From Legionella fallonii LLAP-10 (GTDB lineage: Bacteria > Pseudomonadota > Gammaproteobacteria > Legionellales > Legionellaceae), in NCBI RefSeq assembly GCF_000953135.1, contig NZ_LN614827.1, positions 711,001-775,000 of the forward strand: DNA of 64,000 bases, written 5' to 3'. Below, piece after piece: positions 1 to 8,281 of this stretch. The notes under the pieces are model-generated. The model was not told where the DNA came from and made no database searches. It saw nothing but the letters and a program-made list of their open reading frames with translations. Position 1 is the stretch's first letter. Each line of letters starts with the position of its first letter. Both the position numbers and the translations under genes were made by a program.

Positions 1-2
1 GT

Positions 3-1088
3 AAATTCACTGCCGATACCAGTGAGGTATTGCCCTCATTAGTGATCAAATGGTTGCTCTTTGATTTTGGTAAACGAGATAGCACGGTAAAGGCCGCCCT
101 GCAACTTTCTTTAGCTTCTAATATAGAATTTACTGGCGCCCATCAGAAACTGATTTATGAGGTTAGTAAAGCGTATTTTGCTCTCGATGCTGAACGAGCT
201 CAGTTGTATGTTGCTAAAAGTGCGTTAAAAAATACAAAAGTTCTTCTTGATGCAGCAGAGGCCAGGTACAAAAGAGGACTTGAAACGTCTACTCAAGTTG
301 CTATTGCCAAGAGAGAGACAGCAAAGGCACGATTTGAACTTGCGCGGGCAATAGCGGTCGATAATGATGCCTACCATGCCTTATTGGAGGCTATGGGATT
401 GACGCCAACGTTAAGAATACACGTTGCTGACAGTGCTCATCGTGTTTTACCCAAACGTCTTGTTGGAGATGTGAATACCCACATTAAACGAGCCTTGATG
501 AAGCGTCCTGATATTGCTGCTGCTTTTGCTAGGGTACGTGCCAGTGAGGCGGATATTTCCGGTGCTGAGGCGTCATACCGTCCAACAGTTGCTTTTGAGG
601 GAGTTGCTTACCAGAATATTGGCTCATTAAGTATCGACCATGGGCCAACATCACGAGTGAATAATCCGGCCACAGCGTTTCTTTTTAAGCTTAACTTGCC
701 CTTATTTGATGGCGGGGCGCGGAGAAATACTTTACGTATTGCCCGTTCGAAGAATGCTGCGGCCAAGGAAGAGTTTGCAAAAATTCAAGATTCAGCCATC
801 AGACAGGTGGCAAGGGCATATGATACAGTGAAAAGTAGTCTCGCCGAGTATGATTCAGCGCTCGCGTTAGTTAACGCTGCAAATACAGCTTATGATGCAG
901 CCTTGGACTCTTACCGTCAGGGATTAGAGACCTTTACTAATACAGCGATTGCAGAAACAGAACGAGCTCGCGCTCAATCCGTGTTAGCTCAAGCTCATGC
1001 CTCAGTACTTACAGCCGCCGCGGCGCTTGCTTTTTCTACTGGGGAATTAATTTCAATCGATGCGTTGAACAATACTACAAAACAATAG
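3..1088 (+). CDS. TolC-family outer membrane efflux protein, 5' end outside window
   Basis: This is the C-terminal part of an outer-membrane factor that would form the trimeric exit duct of a tripartite efflux or type I export system. The reading frame is open from base 3, before the first possible start at 30, so the gene begins upstream. The visible protein is helical and alanine-rich with two TolC-type repeats. The first holds a YEVSKAYFALDAER stretch and the second RQVARAYDTVKSSLAEYDSA, each followed by the A..RY..GL.T / SYRQGLETFTN turn typical of the family. FKLNLPLFDGGARRN matches the conserved strand before the second helical hairpin. Its partner pump should lie upstream. No substrate can be inferred. 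Confidence 0.9.
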   Translation, partial: KFTADTSEVLPSLVIKWLLFDFGKRDSTVKAALQLSLASNIEFTGAHQKLIYEVSKAYFALDAERAQLYVAKSALKNTKVLLDAAEARYKRGLETSTQVAIAKRETAKARFELARAIAVDNDAYHALLEAMGLTPTLRIHVADSAHRVLPKRLVGDVNTHIKRALMKRPDIAAAFARVRASEADISGAEASYRPTVAFEGVAYQNIGSLSIDHGPTSRVNNPATAFLFKLNLPLFDGGARRNTLRIARSKNAAAKEEFAKIQDSAIRQVARAYDTVKSSLAEYDSALALVNAANTAYDAALDSYRQGLETFTNTAIAETERARAQSVLAQAHASVLTAAAALAFSTGELISIDALNNTTKQ

Positions 1089-1233
1089 GTTGGGTTCTAA
1101 GCTTAGTCTCTTCCTTCATTTCTGGGCTATCCGGATTTCTTTTTATTTGTGCGATATAACGTCTTTCTGTTTATTTTTTTTTCTCTTTTGTGTGTTATCA
1201 TTACTTATTCTTCTAAATAAAGGTTATTATTGA

Positions 1234-1836
1234 ATGAGCAAAGAAAAAATATGTAAACTGATGGCTGAAGTAGTCTCCGATATTAATGAGCGGATAGTAA
1301 AATGCAATAATCCCCATGATAAAGAACGTAATAGACTTTATAAACCCCTCGTTTTAATCGTACAAAACGCTTGCGATGGAATTCTTAGTGATTCTAAAAA
1401 AAGTATTCTCGAGCGTATTTTGCTTTGTTCCATGCAAGTTAATAGATATAACGCGGGTAATTGCATGTTGCAATCTTTTGCCGTATTTGACCAATTAATT
1501 AAAAAGTTCATTGCATCAGGTTTAGCGGATATGACTACTGGATTACCTATTGGTATCTTTACTACCAATGATCATGCTTTTGTGATGGTGGGAGATTTGG
1601 TTTGTGATTCTTGGGCGAATTATGTGGGACCTTGGGAAAAATGTCCTTTTGCCAAAGAGAAAGTAAAGTGCTATTTCTCTATCAGTTCTGATTGGGTCTG
1701 TTACGATAATGGTAAGGACTATGATGAAGCCTCTACCCAGTATACTTACTCTCTAGTGGAAGCAAATACTCCTGTGAGCTCAACCGCTGACAATCAGGAT
1801 AATAGGGGAGGGGCTAGTCTGGCCTCAATAAAGTGA
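1234..1836 (+). CDS. Hypothetical protein with Cys-His-Asp (papain-fold-like) pattern, candidate effector
   Basis: I do not recognise this 200-residue protein as a named family. It starts at ATG 1234 after an AAAGG ribosome site. It has no signal peptide or membrane segment. The striking part is the middle: Cys77 in AGNCMLQSF at the start of a predicted helix, His114 in NDHAFVMVGD, and Asp125 in VCDSWANY. This is the order and spacing style of papain-fold Cys-His-Asp enzymes such as transglutaminase-like and bacterial effector proteases. The C-terminus is polar and probably unstructured, which suits a type IV secretion signal. The gene stands alone between an efflux gene and a convergent dehydrogenase. 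The enzymatic reading is inference. Confidence 0.75.
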   Translation: MSKEKICKLMAEVVSDINERIVKCNNPHDKERNRLYKPLVLIVQNACDGILSDSKKSILERILLCSMQVNRYNAGNCMLQSFAVFDQLIKKFIASGLADMTTGLPIGIFTTNDHAFVMVGDLVCDSWANYVGPWEKCPFAKEKVKCYFSISSDWVCYDNGKDYDEASTQYTYSLVEANTPVSSTADNQDNRGGASLASIK

Positions 1837-1963
1837 TTATAAGCAATGGGGCTGAAATAGCCTCATCAATAGAACAATTAAATGTTCTTCGAAGGCTTTT
1901 AGCTTGAACCCATTAATGCTCTATAGGATTAAGATCCGGGGAATTAAGATTTTTTAGATACAA

Positions 1964-1987
1964 GGCCGGGCAATTTGTTGCCCGGCC
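1964..1987. terminator. GC-rich hairpin between convergent genes
   Basis: A perfect 10-base stem GGCCGGGCAA / TTGCCCGGCC with a 4-base loop lies between the convergent genes ending at 1836 and 2022. There is no T-run directly after it, so it may act as a weak bidirectional terminator or be a REP-like repeat. A near copy lies at 14117-14140. Confidence 0.5.
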
Positions 1988-2021
1988 TATGACTAGAATT
2001 AGTCTCTTCCTTCTTTTGCTA

Positions 2022-3074
2022 TTAACCCTTCAATGAAGCCATATCAATAACGAAACGATATTTCACATCGTTTTTTAACAAACGTTCATAAGCTTCATTA
2101 ATATTTTGCATAGAGATCATCTCTACATCGGGTAACACATTATGCTCTGCGCAAAAATCCAACATTTCTTGTGTTTCTTTGATACCGCCGATTAGTGAAC
2201 CAGCAACACTTTTGCGTTTGAAAATTAAAAAGCGTGTATCCAAACCTGTTTGTAGTACTTCAACTGCGCCAACGATAACCATAGTGGCATCGCGTTTTAG
2301 TAGATTCAGGTAAGGATTAATATCATGTGTTCTGGGGATAGTATTAATAATCAAATCAAAGTGATTGGCAAATCGGGCCATCATATCTGGGTTGGTCGAT
2401 AAGAGTATTTCCGATGCGCCTAATCGTCTGGCATCTTTTTCTTTATCCGGAGAGGTAGTGATCATTGTGACTTGGGCACCAAGAGCGTGGGCAATTTTAA
2501 CTGCCATATGTCCTAGTCCTCCCAGGCCAACCACGCCTACTTTATCTCCTTTTTTCACTTGCCAATGGCGCAGAGGAGAATAGGTAGTAATTCCTGCACA
2601 GAGCAATGGGGCAACGGCTTTGAGGTCTAGTGATTCAGGCACTCGCAAAATAAAATCTTGATTCACAATGATCTTATCAGAATAACCACCGTAGGTCATG
2701 CCGCCAGTCTCCTTTTCCTGACTATTATAAGTTAAGGTGAACCCTGTTTCGCAAAATTGCTCTAATCCTTCTTGGCAGCTAGAACAGGTACGACAGGAGT
2801 CTACTAGGCAGCCTACTCCTACTGTATCCCCTTTTTTAAATTTTTTTACTTGGTCGCCAACTTCTACTACTTTACCAACAATTTCGTGTCCAGGAACAAC
2901 AGGATAAACGCTATTACCCCACTCATTACGTGCTGTATGTAAATCAGAATGACAGATGCCACAGTAAAGAATGTCAATATGTACGTCTTGAGGACCTAGG
3001 CTTCGGCGTTCGAAAGAAAATGGTTCGAGTGAACTTTGGGCTGATTGTGCAGCATAACCTTTAGCTTTTATCAT
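2022..3074 (-). CDS. Zinc-dependent NAD(P)-linked alcohol dehydrogenase (cinnamyl/YahK type)
   Basis: This is a medium-chain dehydrogenase of 350 residues that should interconvert aldehydes and alcohols in the cytoplasm using NADP(H). It shows the catalytic zinc region (CGICHSDLHTARNEWG and GHEIVGKVVEVG), the four structural-zinc cysteines in CRTCSSCQEGLEQFC, and the Rossmann motif GLGGLGHMAVKIAHALGA. Length and motif order fit the cinnamyl-alcohol-dehydrogenase-like group that includes E. coli YahK. It is a single gene. Its substrate cannot be read from the sequence. Confidence 0.93.
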   Translation of the reverse strand: MIKAKGYAAQSAQSSLEPFSFERRSLGPQDVHIDILYCGICHSDLHTARNEWGNSVYPVVPGHEIVGKVVEVGDQVKKFKKGDTVGVGCLVDSCRTCSSCQEGLEQFCETGFTLTYNSQEKETGGMTYGGYSDKIIVNQDFILRVPESLDLKAVAPLLCAGITTYSPLRHWQVKKGDKVGVVGLGGLGHMAVKIAHALGAQVTMITTSPDKEKDARRLGASEILLSTNPDMMARFANHFDLIINTIPRTHDINPYLNLLKRDATMVIVGAVEVLQTGLDTRFLIFKRKSVAGSLIGGIKETQEMLDFCAEHNVLPDVEMISMQNINEAYERLLKNDVKYRFVIDMASLKG

Positions 3075-3259
3075 GAAACGTTCCTTGTCTATTTATTAAT
3101 GTTATTAATGGCCAATATTAGTATGTACTTTTGAGCGTTGTAATTCCATTGATGTGGCTATTATTTCCCTACTTGTACTTTAACAGCAAGCAGGGAAGAG
3201 AAATTGCATTATTTTTTATAATGACCTGGTGGTAATGACTTTTCTTGTCACCCTGTTTT

Positions 3260-3448
3260 TCAACCATGATGCCATCCATGATGGTGGTGATGGCCATGGT
3301 GATGATGATGGCCATGGTGATGATGATAGCCATGATGGTGGTGATGGCCATGGTGGTGGTGATGGCCATGGTGGTGGTGATAGGCAAATGTTGTGGGGCT
3401 TATGAAAATAAATAGGCCTATTAATCCACTATATAGTATTTTTTTCAT
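3260..3448 (-). CDS. Histidine-rich secreted peptide
   Basis: This encodes a 62-residue peptide. A clear signal peptide (MKKILYSGLIGLFIFISPTTFA) is followed by a mature part made almost only of YHHHHGH / HHHHHG repeats. More than half of the mature residues are histidine. It starts at ATG 3448 behind an AAAAGGAG ribosome site. Histidine runs of this kind bind Ni, Zn or Cu, so a periplasmic or secreted metal buffer is the natural guess. The CAT/GGTGAT-like repeat also opens other frames, but only this frame has both a signal peptide and a good ribosome site. A second His-rich exported peptide lies at 22581-22814. Confidence 0.75.
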   Translation of the reverse strand: MKKILYSGLIGLFIFISPTTFAYHHHHGHHHHHGHHHHHGYHHHHGHHHHHGHHHHHGWHHG

Positions 3449-3574
3449 AAAAACTCCTTTTAAAAGGCTCCCATCTAATTTTAGACCATTTGATTAATTT
3501 ATGATCGTTTTTATCTGTTGTTATAGGCAGTTATTTTATGGAGGCATCATTATTTTAGCATTAAAAATTAATGA

Positions 3575-4063
3575 CTAATGGGATATGTTGTGCAACAAGA
3601 CCTTTTTCGCTATATCTGGAGTGAGCATCCATTGAATATGCCATTCATGTTGCTCATTTTGCTCGAGACAAACTATGGTGCCAGGAACAAAGGAAACTAA
3701 ATTTTTCTTGGTATTGGTTAACAGTTTAGTGACCAGGTTCCCCATGAACGGCATATGTCCTACTAACATGATATTTTGATTTAATTGCTCTAAGATTTTC
3801 TCAATAGGCTCAACTGCATCCATGGGGGCAAGACCTTCATGAGCTTCAATCATACCCCCAAACATAAGACTAGAGGATAATATTTCTGCAGTTTGTTTTG
3901 CTCGCAATTTACCACTATGCCATAGGTGGTGAACTTCTAAGTTGAGAAAAGAAATGAATTGGCGAAGATTCTCAATTTGTTGCATCCCTTCATTGCTAAG
4001 AGGTTGCTCCGGAGCGACTGTTTTTTCTACACAGGGTCCATGTTGTACTAAATATACTTTCAT
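3575..4063 (-). CDS. SixA-like phosphohistidine phosphatase (histidine phosphatase superfamily)
   Basis: This 162-residue protein belongs to the short SixA branch of the histidine phosphatase superfamily, which removes phosphate from phosphohistidine in signalling proteins. The N-terminus MKVYLVQHG carries the nucleophile histidine, but with Gln where most members have Arg in the RHG motif. Some SixA relatives share this QHG form. KLRAKQTAEIL matches the second conserved arginine block, and LVGHMPFMGNLV carries the second catalytic histidine. It is cytoplasmic, with no signal peptide. It is probably monocistronic, starting at ATG 4063 with a GGAG site. Confidence 0.82.
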   Translation of the reverse strand: MKVYLVQHGPCVEKTVAPEQPLSNEGMQQIENLRQFISFLNLEVHHLWHSGKLRAKQTAEILSSSLMFGGMIEAHEGLAPMDAVEPIEKILEQLNQNIMLVGHMPFMGNLVTKLLTNTKKNLVSFVPGTIVCLEQNEQHEWHIQWMLTPDIAKKVLLHNISH

Positions 4064-4193
4064 CGAAGCTCCTTTTCTTTTTTCGAAGATTGATGCAAAA
4101 CGCTTATATTCATATTAAATTTTGCTTCAATTTATCAGTTCTGTCCTAGCTAATCTTAGCATAAACCTGAGTAATTATTATCCTGAGGATCCC

Positions 4194-4433
4194 TTATTTG
4201 CTATTAGCTGCCTTTTTTAATGCACGTTCACGTTTACGGTTAAATGTACCTTGTGTTATTTCTCTCTTGGGAAATTGAGCATGTTCAGAGTTTTCTGGAT
4301 TAAATCTTATATAACTTCCGTTAGAGTCGTATTTGCCAATTAAGACGGTTAGTAACTTATTGGCATACTTCTTCCTTCGATCCACGACAGACTTTAACGC
4401 GTTTTTAGGTGCGTTCGATTTTACTGGCTTCAT
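4194..4433 (-). CDS. Small basic hypothetical protein
   Basis: This is a 79-residue, lysine/arginine-rich protein that I do not recognise. The reading frame is open to 4496, but the ATG at 4433 has a GAGAG site before it and is the better start. The upstream extension would add a poor hydrophobic leader. The sequence includes a basic N-terminal part (DRRKKYANKL) and a basic tail (FNRKRERALKKAANSK). It could be a nucleic-acid-binding protein, but no domain is visible. Confidence 0.55.
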   Translation of the reverse strand: MKPVKSNAPKNALKSVVDRRKKYANKLLTVLIGKYDSNGSYIRFNPENSEHAQFPKREITQGTFNRKRERALKKAANSK

Positions 4434-4849
4434 AGGGCTCTCACTAGAGTATTTAAAAATAGCAGGCAAGAGACAGATAATGCATAGAAAGCGCAAATAG
4501 GTAACAGTTTATTTCGCTGAACTAAAGCATAATGAGAAAAAGAACTGACAAAGTCAATTACACTTTTTTCATCTGTTTTTTACCTCAGCGACAAACCCGC
4601 TTACTAATTAAGACTAGGAAGATACCAGTTTTCCTTTCATCCTTAAGGAAAAGATAGGTCGCTTTAGCTAAATAAATATCGATTAGCTATGGACTTATAT
4701 GTTACAGTGAGATATATTTTTGCGCAATACCGCGATGCCTAATTATTGTTGCCATATGGTAAATATTCGTACAAAAAAAAGACTGTTCGCTGAATATTAT
4801 TGGTTATTAAATTATTATTAATAAGGCTAAATGATAAAATATGTCACTT
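4434..4849. other. Long AT-rich intergenic region before the glycosyltransferase gene
   Basis: About 400 bases without a supportable gene lie between divergent genes. Apart from the PmrA-type promoter at its right end, described separately, I see no stable hairpin, repeat or small ORF here. Confidence 0.5.
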
Positions 4850-4882
4850 GTTAATAAAATCTTAATGTTTTTTTTTTATACT
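4850..4882 (+). promoter_or_regulatory. PmrA-type box and -10 for the glycosyltransferase gene
   Basis: Two TTAAT half-sites begin at 4851 and 4862, exactly 11 bases apart, in the form gTTAATaaa-n2-cTTAATgtT. A TATACT -10 box follows at 4877, 15 bases after the second half-site start. This matches the published Legionella PmrA response element (tandem cTTAATatT), which replaces the -35. Four other genes in this window share the arrangement. Confidence 0.65.
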
Positions 4883-4940
4883 ATATGCAGCTTATTTCAC
4901 AATCAACAGAGTCTTAGTTGTAACTTAGAAGGATAATACT

Positions 4941-6728
4941 ATGCCAGTGTTAAGAGAAATGTATCAATATAATCCTCATCATCACGTTAAAATATGGTTG
5001 AGCAACAAGCCTGCTGTTTTTATGAACACAGAAAACAAGATGCGCTTGATCGAGATGCGCGAGCTCAATCCTAAGGATGTTATTCATCTTGTTTATGATT
5101 CTTCACTGCTGAATACAAAAGCTCTTGATGAACTTGCTGCTTTTTGTAAAGAGCATGCAATTACTCCTGTTGATGCTAATTCATTTGAACATGAGATTAT
5201 TTCCGAAAAAGAAAAGAAATTATTTAAATTTTATAAAGATGAAATAAATAACTTAAATGATGGCGGTAATTTAGCCGTAGCCAGTGATATTCTACGTTGG
5301 CTCTATCCAGTATATAGCAAAGGAGGGTATACAGATTTTGATGTTCCAGTAGATACCTCTGCTCTTCCAGAAACTGTTAACGTTCATACTCCATTATTAT
5401 TGAATATCGGTAGTTTACGGACACGTAATAAAGACGTCATTCTTTCCAATAATGACTACATTGCAGTGGTTGATCCTGAAGCAGCAAAAGAAGAGATTGA
5501 AAAGGTGCAAGAGGGAGTAATCAGTGTATTACAACAATATGATAATGATTTTATTGAAAAAACTATAGAGGAATTTGGTCGAGACAGCTTCATCAACCAA
5601 TACCTTATTCAGTTTATGAAAAATCGTTCAGAATCTATATATATAGCGCGTTCTAAATCTGAATTTCCAGCAATGGGCTCACGTCAATTAAGAAGTCATA
5701 TTAATCAAATAATGACTAATCCAGAAAAATTTTTAGAGTTTGCGAAAAAGGGCTCTGATGAAACCGATAAAGAAGTGATTTTAAGATTGCGCAAAGAACT
5801 GAATGAGCAGCTTGGCTTCTTCAAATGGTTATTCTTTAGAAGTGAATACAATGAAATTAAAAATGCACTTCAACAATCTGATGATGATTTGATTGCTTAT
5901 TTAATGAAAAAAGAGCGAACTCTTTATTTGAAATCTATCGTTGTTTGTACAACAGGGCCTATAGCTATAGCTAAATTTCTATTTGATGGCTATGTTTTTA
6001 ACTCTGATAATTTTGATGAAGAGATTGCACCTTATTCTTTTAATAGTTATGGCCTCAAAAGTGCTTTTCAATCGAAAAACACTATTTCCATGAATGAAAG
6101 TATCTGGGGAATGATGAATTTCCTTGGATCCGAAGAAGGGGCATTAAATGATTCTTCCTGGTTAGAAACAGGCGCTCAATTGCAGAAGTCTCGTGCGGAG
6201 CTTTTAGATGAGCGTAGGAACCAGTTACGTGAGAGCCTTCCTCAGGAGTTTAAAAATTTCAAAAAGAATATAGAAGAGCAGATACAACAACTTGAAGAGA
6301 ACTCTAAAGGATTTTGGGGCTTGTTTTTTGCAGATAGAAAAAGAGAAAAAATAAAAGCGCTCCAAGCTGTATTAACTTGTTATAACGGGGATTCGTTTGA
6401 TACTAACAAGTTCAGAGAAGTTTTAAATGATATTCAACCCAATATTGATATGGTTTATGCCGGATGGTTTTCACATAAAACGCAGGATTTGATAGAAGGG
6501 CTTAAGGCACTATCTCATCAATCTATCGTGTTCATGTTAACCCAAGAGAGACAAATTGATTTAAAACCTCAAGCTTCGACTGCTAAAGCAGAAGTAGTAT
6601 CTCAAGAAAATAAAGTGAAACAAGAGAAAGAGCCTTATCATGGGGGAGGTCTTAATTTCTTCCCACAAGCAACTAACTCTGGTAATCCTGAGGAAGTGTT
6701 AAGGCCTCAAGTTGGGTTAGCGGTTTAA
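4941..6728 (+). CDS. DXD-motif glycosyltransferase, candidate Dot/Icm effector
   Basis: This 595-residue protein has an N-terminal glycosyltransferase domain of the toxin/GT32-GT44 style. HVKIWLSNKP is a nucleotide-sugar fold opening, GGNLAVASDILRWLYPVY is the conserved sugar-binding helix, and GGYTDFDVP holds the DXD metal/UDP-sugar motif at about residues 131-137. Legionella effectors such as SetA and the Lgt proteins use this chemistry on host targets. The rest is helical and contains two related segments (GFFKWLFFRSEYNEIKNALQ and GFWGLFFADRKREKIKALQ). The C-terminal tail is polar and flexible, as type IV signals are. It starts at ATG 4941 behind AAGGA. A PmrA-type box supports co-regulation with other effectors. 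The target is unknown. Confidence 0.8.
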   Translation: MPVLREMYQYNPHHHVKIWLSNKPAVFMNTENKMRLIEMRELNPKDVIHLVYDSSLLNTKALDELAAFCKEHAITPVDANSFEHEIISEKEKKLFKFYKDEINNLNDGGNLAVASDILRWLYPVYSKGGYTDFDVPVDTSALPETVNVHTPLLLNIGSLRTRNKDVILSNNDYIAVVDPEAAKEEIEKVQEGVISVLQQYDNDFIEKTIEEFGRDSFINQYLIQFMKNRSESIYIARSKSEFPAMGSRQLRSHINQIMTNPEKFLEFAKKGSDETDKEVILRLRKELNEQLGFFKWLFFRSEYNEIKNALQQSDDDLIAYLMKKERTLYLKSIVVCTTGPIAIAKFLFDGYVFNSDNFDEEIAPYSFNSYGLKSAFQSKNTISMNESIWGMMNFLGSEEGALNDSSWLETGAQLQKSRAELLDERRNQLRESLPQEFKNFKKNIEEQIQQLEENSKGFWGLFFADRKREKIKALQAVLTCYNGDSFDTNKFREVLNDIQPNIDMVYAGWFSHKTQDLIEGLKALSHQSIVFMLTQERQIDLKPQASTAKAEVVSQENKVKQEKEPYHGGGLNFFPQATNSGNPEEVLRPQVGLAV

Positions 6729-6767
6729 GTCAAGATGCATTTATAAATGCACCAATACTACTCTTTT

Positions 6768-6804
6768 GAAACGCTACTGCAGGCCCTTCCTACAGTAGCG
6801 TTTC
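6768..6804 (+). terminator. Hairpin after the glycosyltransferase gene
   Basis: A perfect 12-base stem GAAACGCTACTG / CAGTAGCGTTTC with a 13-base loop follows the stop codon by about 40 bases. A short TTT ends the second arm and no long T-run follows, so terminator function is likely but not certain. Confidence 0.6.
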
Positions 6805-6943
6805 CAATTGAGGGAATAAGAAGTGGAATAATATTCCGATTGCTGCAACCTACTGTGCTACTGGATATGATGGATATATCCACTATAATTTAATAGACCT
6901 CTTACATAATCGGCGCGCAGCGCTTTTATTCAAGGATGAGTCC

Positions 6944-7477
6944 ATGAAGAGATTATTATGTGTCATTGGAGCTTTAATTCTTTTAGCATTGACTTCCTTT
7001 GCCGAAGCAAAAAAGCAGATTCATAAGCAACAAATAAATAATGGGGCTATGACGCATGAGTTTTCTCAACAAAAGCTGTTTATCTATGTGGATCCCAATA
7101 AAATAGCGAAACTTATTCCTCGATTACAAAAAGCGAAATTAATTGATCCTAATCTATCAACAACAGAAATGGAGTTTTATCAGCCCTTATTAGCTGCTTT
7201 TGCCTCAATACCCTATGCGGTAATAAACATTAGAACAATTTATGAGAGGCATCCTAGTACAGAAAAAATTTATGTTGCAACCTATTTATTGGGTACGGAT
7301 CTCTATGGTAACAACAAATCTAGGATTTTTTGTTATTCTTTTGAGTTTGATAATGCCTTATATAAAAAAATAAACTGGAGTAATTTCCATTCAACAAATA
7401 TCATCAAACTAGCTCCCAATTTTAATGTCTCAGATACTTGTCGTGGTCTAAAAGAAACAGATCCCCTTCATATTTAA
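6944..7477 (+). CDS. Exported hypothetical protein
   Basis: This 177-residue protein has a Sec signal peptide (MKRLLCVIGALILLALTSFAEA, cleavage after about residue 22). The mature part is mixed alpha/beta, with two cysteines (FCYSFEF and VSDTCRG) that could form a disulfide in the periplasm. The ATG at 6944 follows AAGGATGAG. I do not recognise the family. It lies between two genes with PmrA-type boxes but has no such box itself. Confidence 0.7.
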   Translation: MKRLLCVIGALILLALTSFAEAKKQIHKQQINNGAMTHEFSQQKLFIYVDPNKIAKLIPRLQKAKLIDPNLSTTEMEFYQPLLAAFASIPYAVINIRTIYERHPSTEKIYVATYLLGTDLYGNNKSRIFCYSFEFDNALYKKINWSNFHSTNIIKLAPNFNVSDTCRGLKETDPLHI

Positions 7478-7527
7478 CAAGTCTTTTGATGTACTAATGG
7501 CAATAAAAAAACAACAAATAGGTTGAA

Positions 7528-7560
7528 TTTAATATTCCCTTAATTAATTTTGATTAAAAT
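7528..7560 (+). promoter_or_regulatory. PmrA-type box and -10
   Basis: The half-sites tTTAATatT and cTTAATtaa start (TTAAT) at 7529 and 7540, an 11-base period with a 2-base spacer. A TAAAAT -10 starts at 7555, again 15 bases after the second TTAAT. This is the closest match in the window to the PmrA consensus. It drives the gene at 7596. Confidence 0.7.
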
Positions 7561-7595
7561 GTGTGCATTTAACCAACTAATTATAGGGTCGGATA

Positions 7596-8213
7596 ATGAA
7601 ATTTGAAGGTTCAACACTGGAAGAAAGATATAACACTTTTTGGAACGATGAGGTGGTCAGCTCTTATAAGTTATTGGTAAACGGTGAGCAGTTAGAACGA
7701 GACCGTTTTTTTTCTACTCATTATTCGTCGACCCATAGTTTGATAGAAAAATACTGTAATGGAGTAATGACCATAGCGAGTAATTGTGTTCGACAGGCTG
7801 CTGGTTATGAGGATCAAGCATATATTGCTAACTATCTTGCAAGCACAAAAGAAAGTGCTATTACTGATCTTAACGAGTTTCTAGAAGAACTAAAAAGAGC
7901 CTCTAAAACATCGCCGCTAACAGTAGAGTTAATTAACAATACGAAAGTATCATTAGCGTCTTTAAAACTGGAATCCTCAAACAAAGTAGTTTCAATCTCA
8001 TCCGAGGAATCTATCTCCGGTGTGGAAAATAGTTCATTACCTGAGCTATCTGTCTCAGATATGCAGGATATGTCATTAGTATTTGATGAAGAATTATTCG
8101 CTAGTCTACAAGTCATTGCTGAGTACTTCCCTGAGATGCCTGGTGCGGATTCAGGAGGAGTCCCTATGGATGACGATGCAGTAGAAAAATACCTGGAATA
8201 TGGTTCTCGATAA
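7596..8213 (+). CDS. Hypothetical protein under PmrA-type promoter, candidate effector
   Basis: This is a soluble 205-residue protein without a signal peptide, membrane segment or recognised domain. The N-terminal half is helical. The C-terminal half is rich in Ser and Glu (ISSEESISGVENSS) and strongly acidic near the end (PMDDDAVEKYLEYGSR). Glu-rich, Ser-rich C-termini are common in Dot/Icm substrates. The upstream PmrA-type element adds support. The ATG at 7596 follows an AGGGTCGGAT region that serves as the ribosome site. Its function is unknown. Confidence 0.7.
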   Translation: MKFEGSTLEERYNTFWNDEVVSSYKLLVNGEQLERDRFFSTHYSSTHSLIEKYCNGVMTIASNCVRQAAGYEDQAYIANYLASTKESAITDLNEFLEELKRASKTSPLTVELINNTKVSLASLKLESSNKVVSISSEESISGVENSSLPELSVSDMQDMSLVFDEELFASLQVIAEYFPEMPGADSGGVPMDDDAVEKYLEYGSR

Positions 8214-8236
8214 AAATTATTTCGTGTCAAAGTAAC

Positions 8237-8264
8237 ATCTAGCTTGGTTGCAACCAGGCTAGAT
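8237..8264. terminator. Palindromic hairpin between convergent genes
   Basis: ATCTAGC-TTGGTTGCAACCAG-GCTAGAT is nearly a perfect 28-base palindrome. It sits between the ends of the gene at 7596 and dinB, where a bidirectional terminator is expected. There is no T-run. Confidence 0.5.
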
Positions 8265-8281
8265 CAGCGGAGTAGCCGTTG

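Noticed and set aside
3169..3387. Frame encoding Met-Ala-Ile-Thr-Thr repeats
   Set aside because: It is a shadow of the His-rich gene on the same strand, without a signal peptide or ribosome site.
4050..4063. Inactive phosphatase because of QHG instead of RHG in the SixA-like protein
   Set aside because: Both catalytic histidines remain and QHG variants occur in SixA relatives, so loss of activity cannot be claimed.
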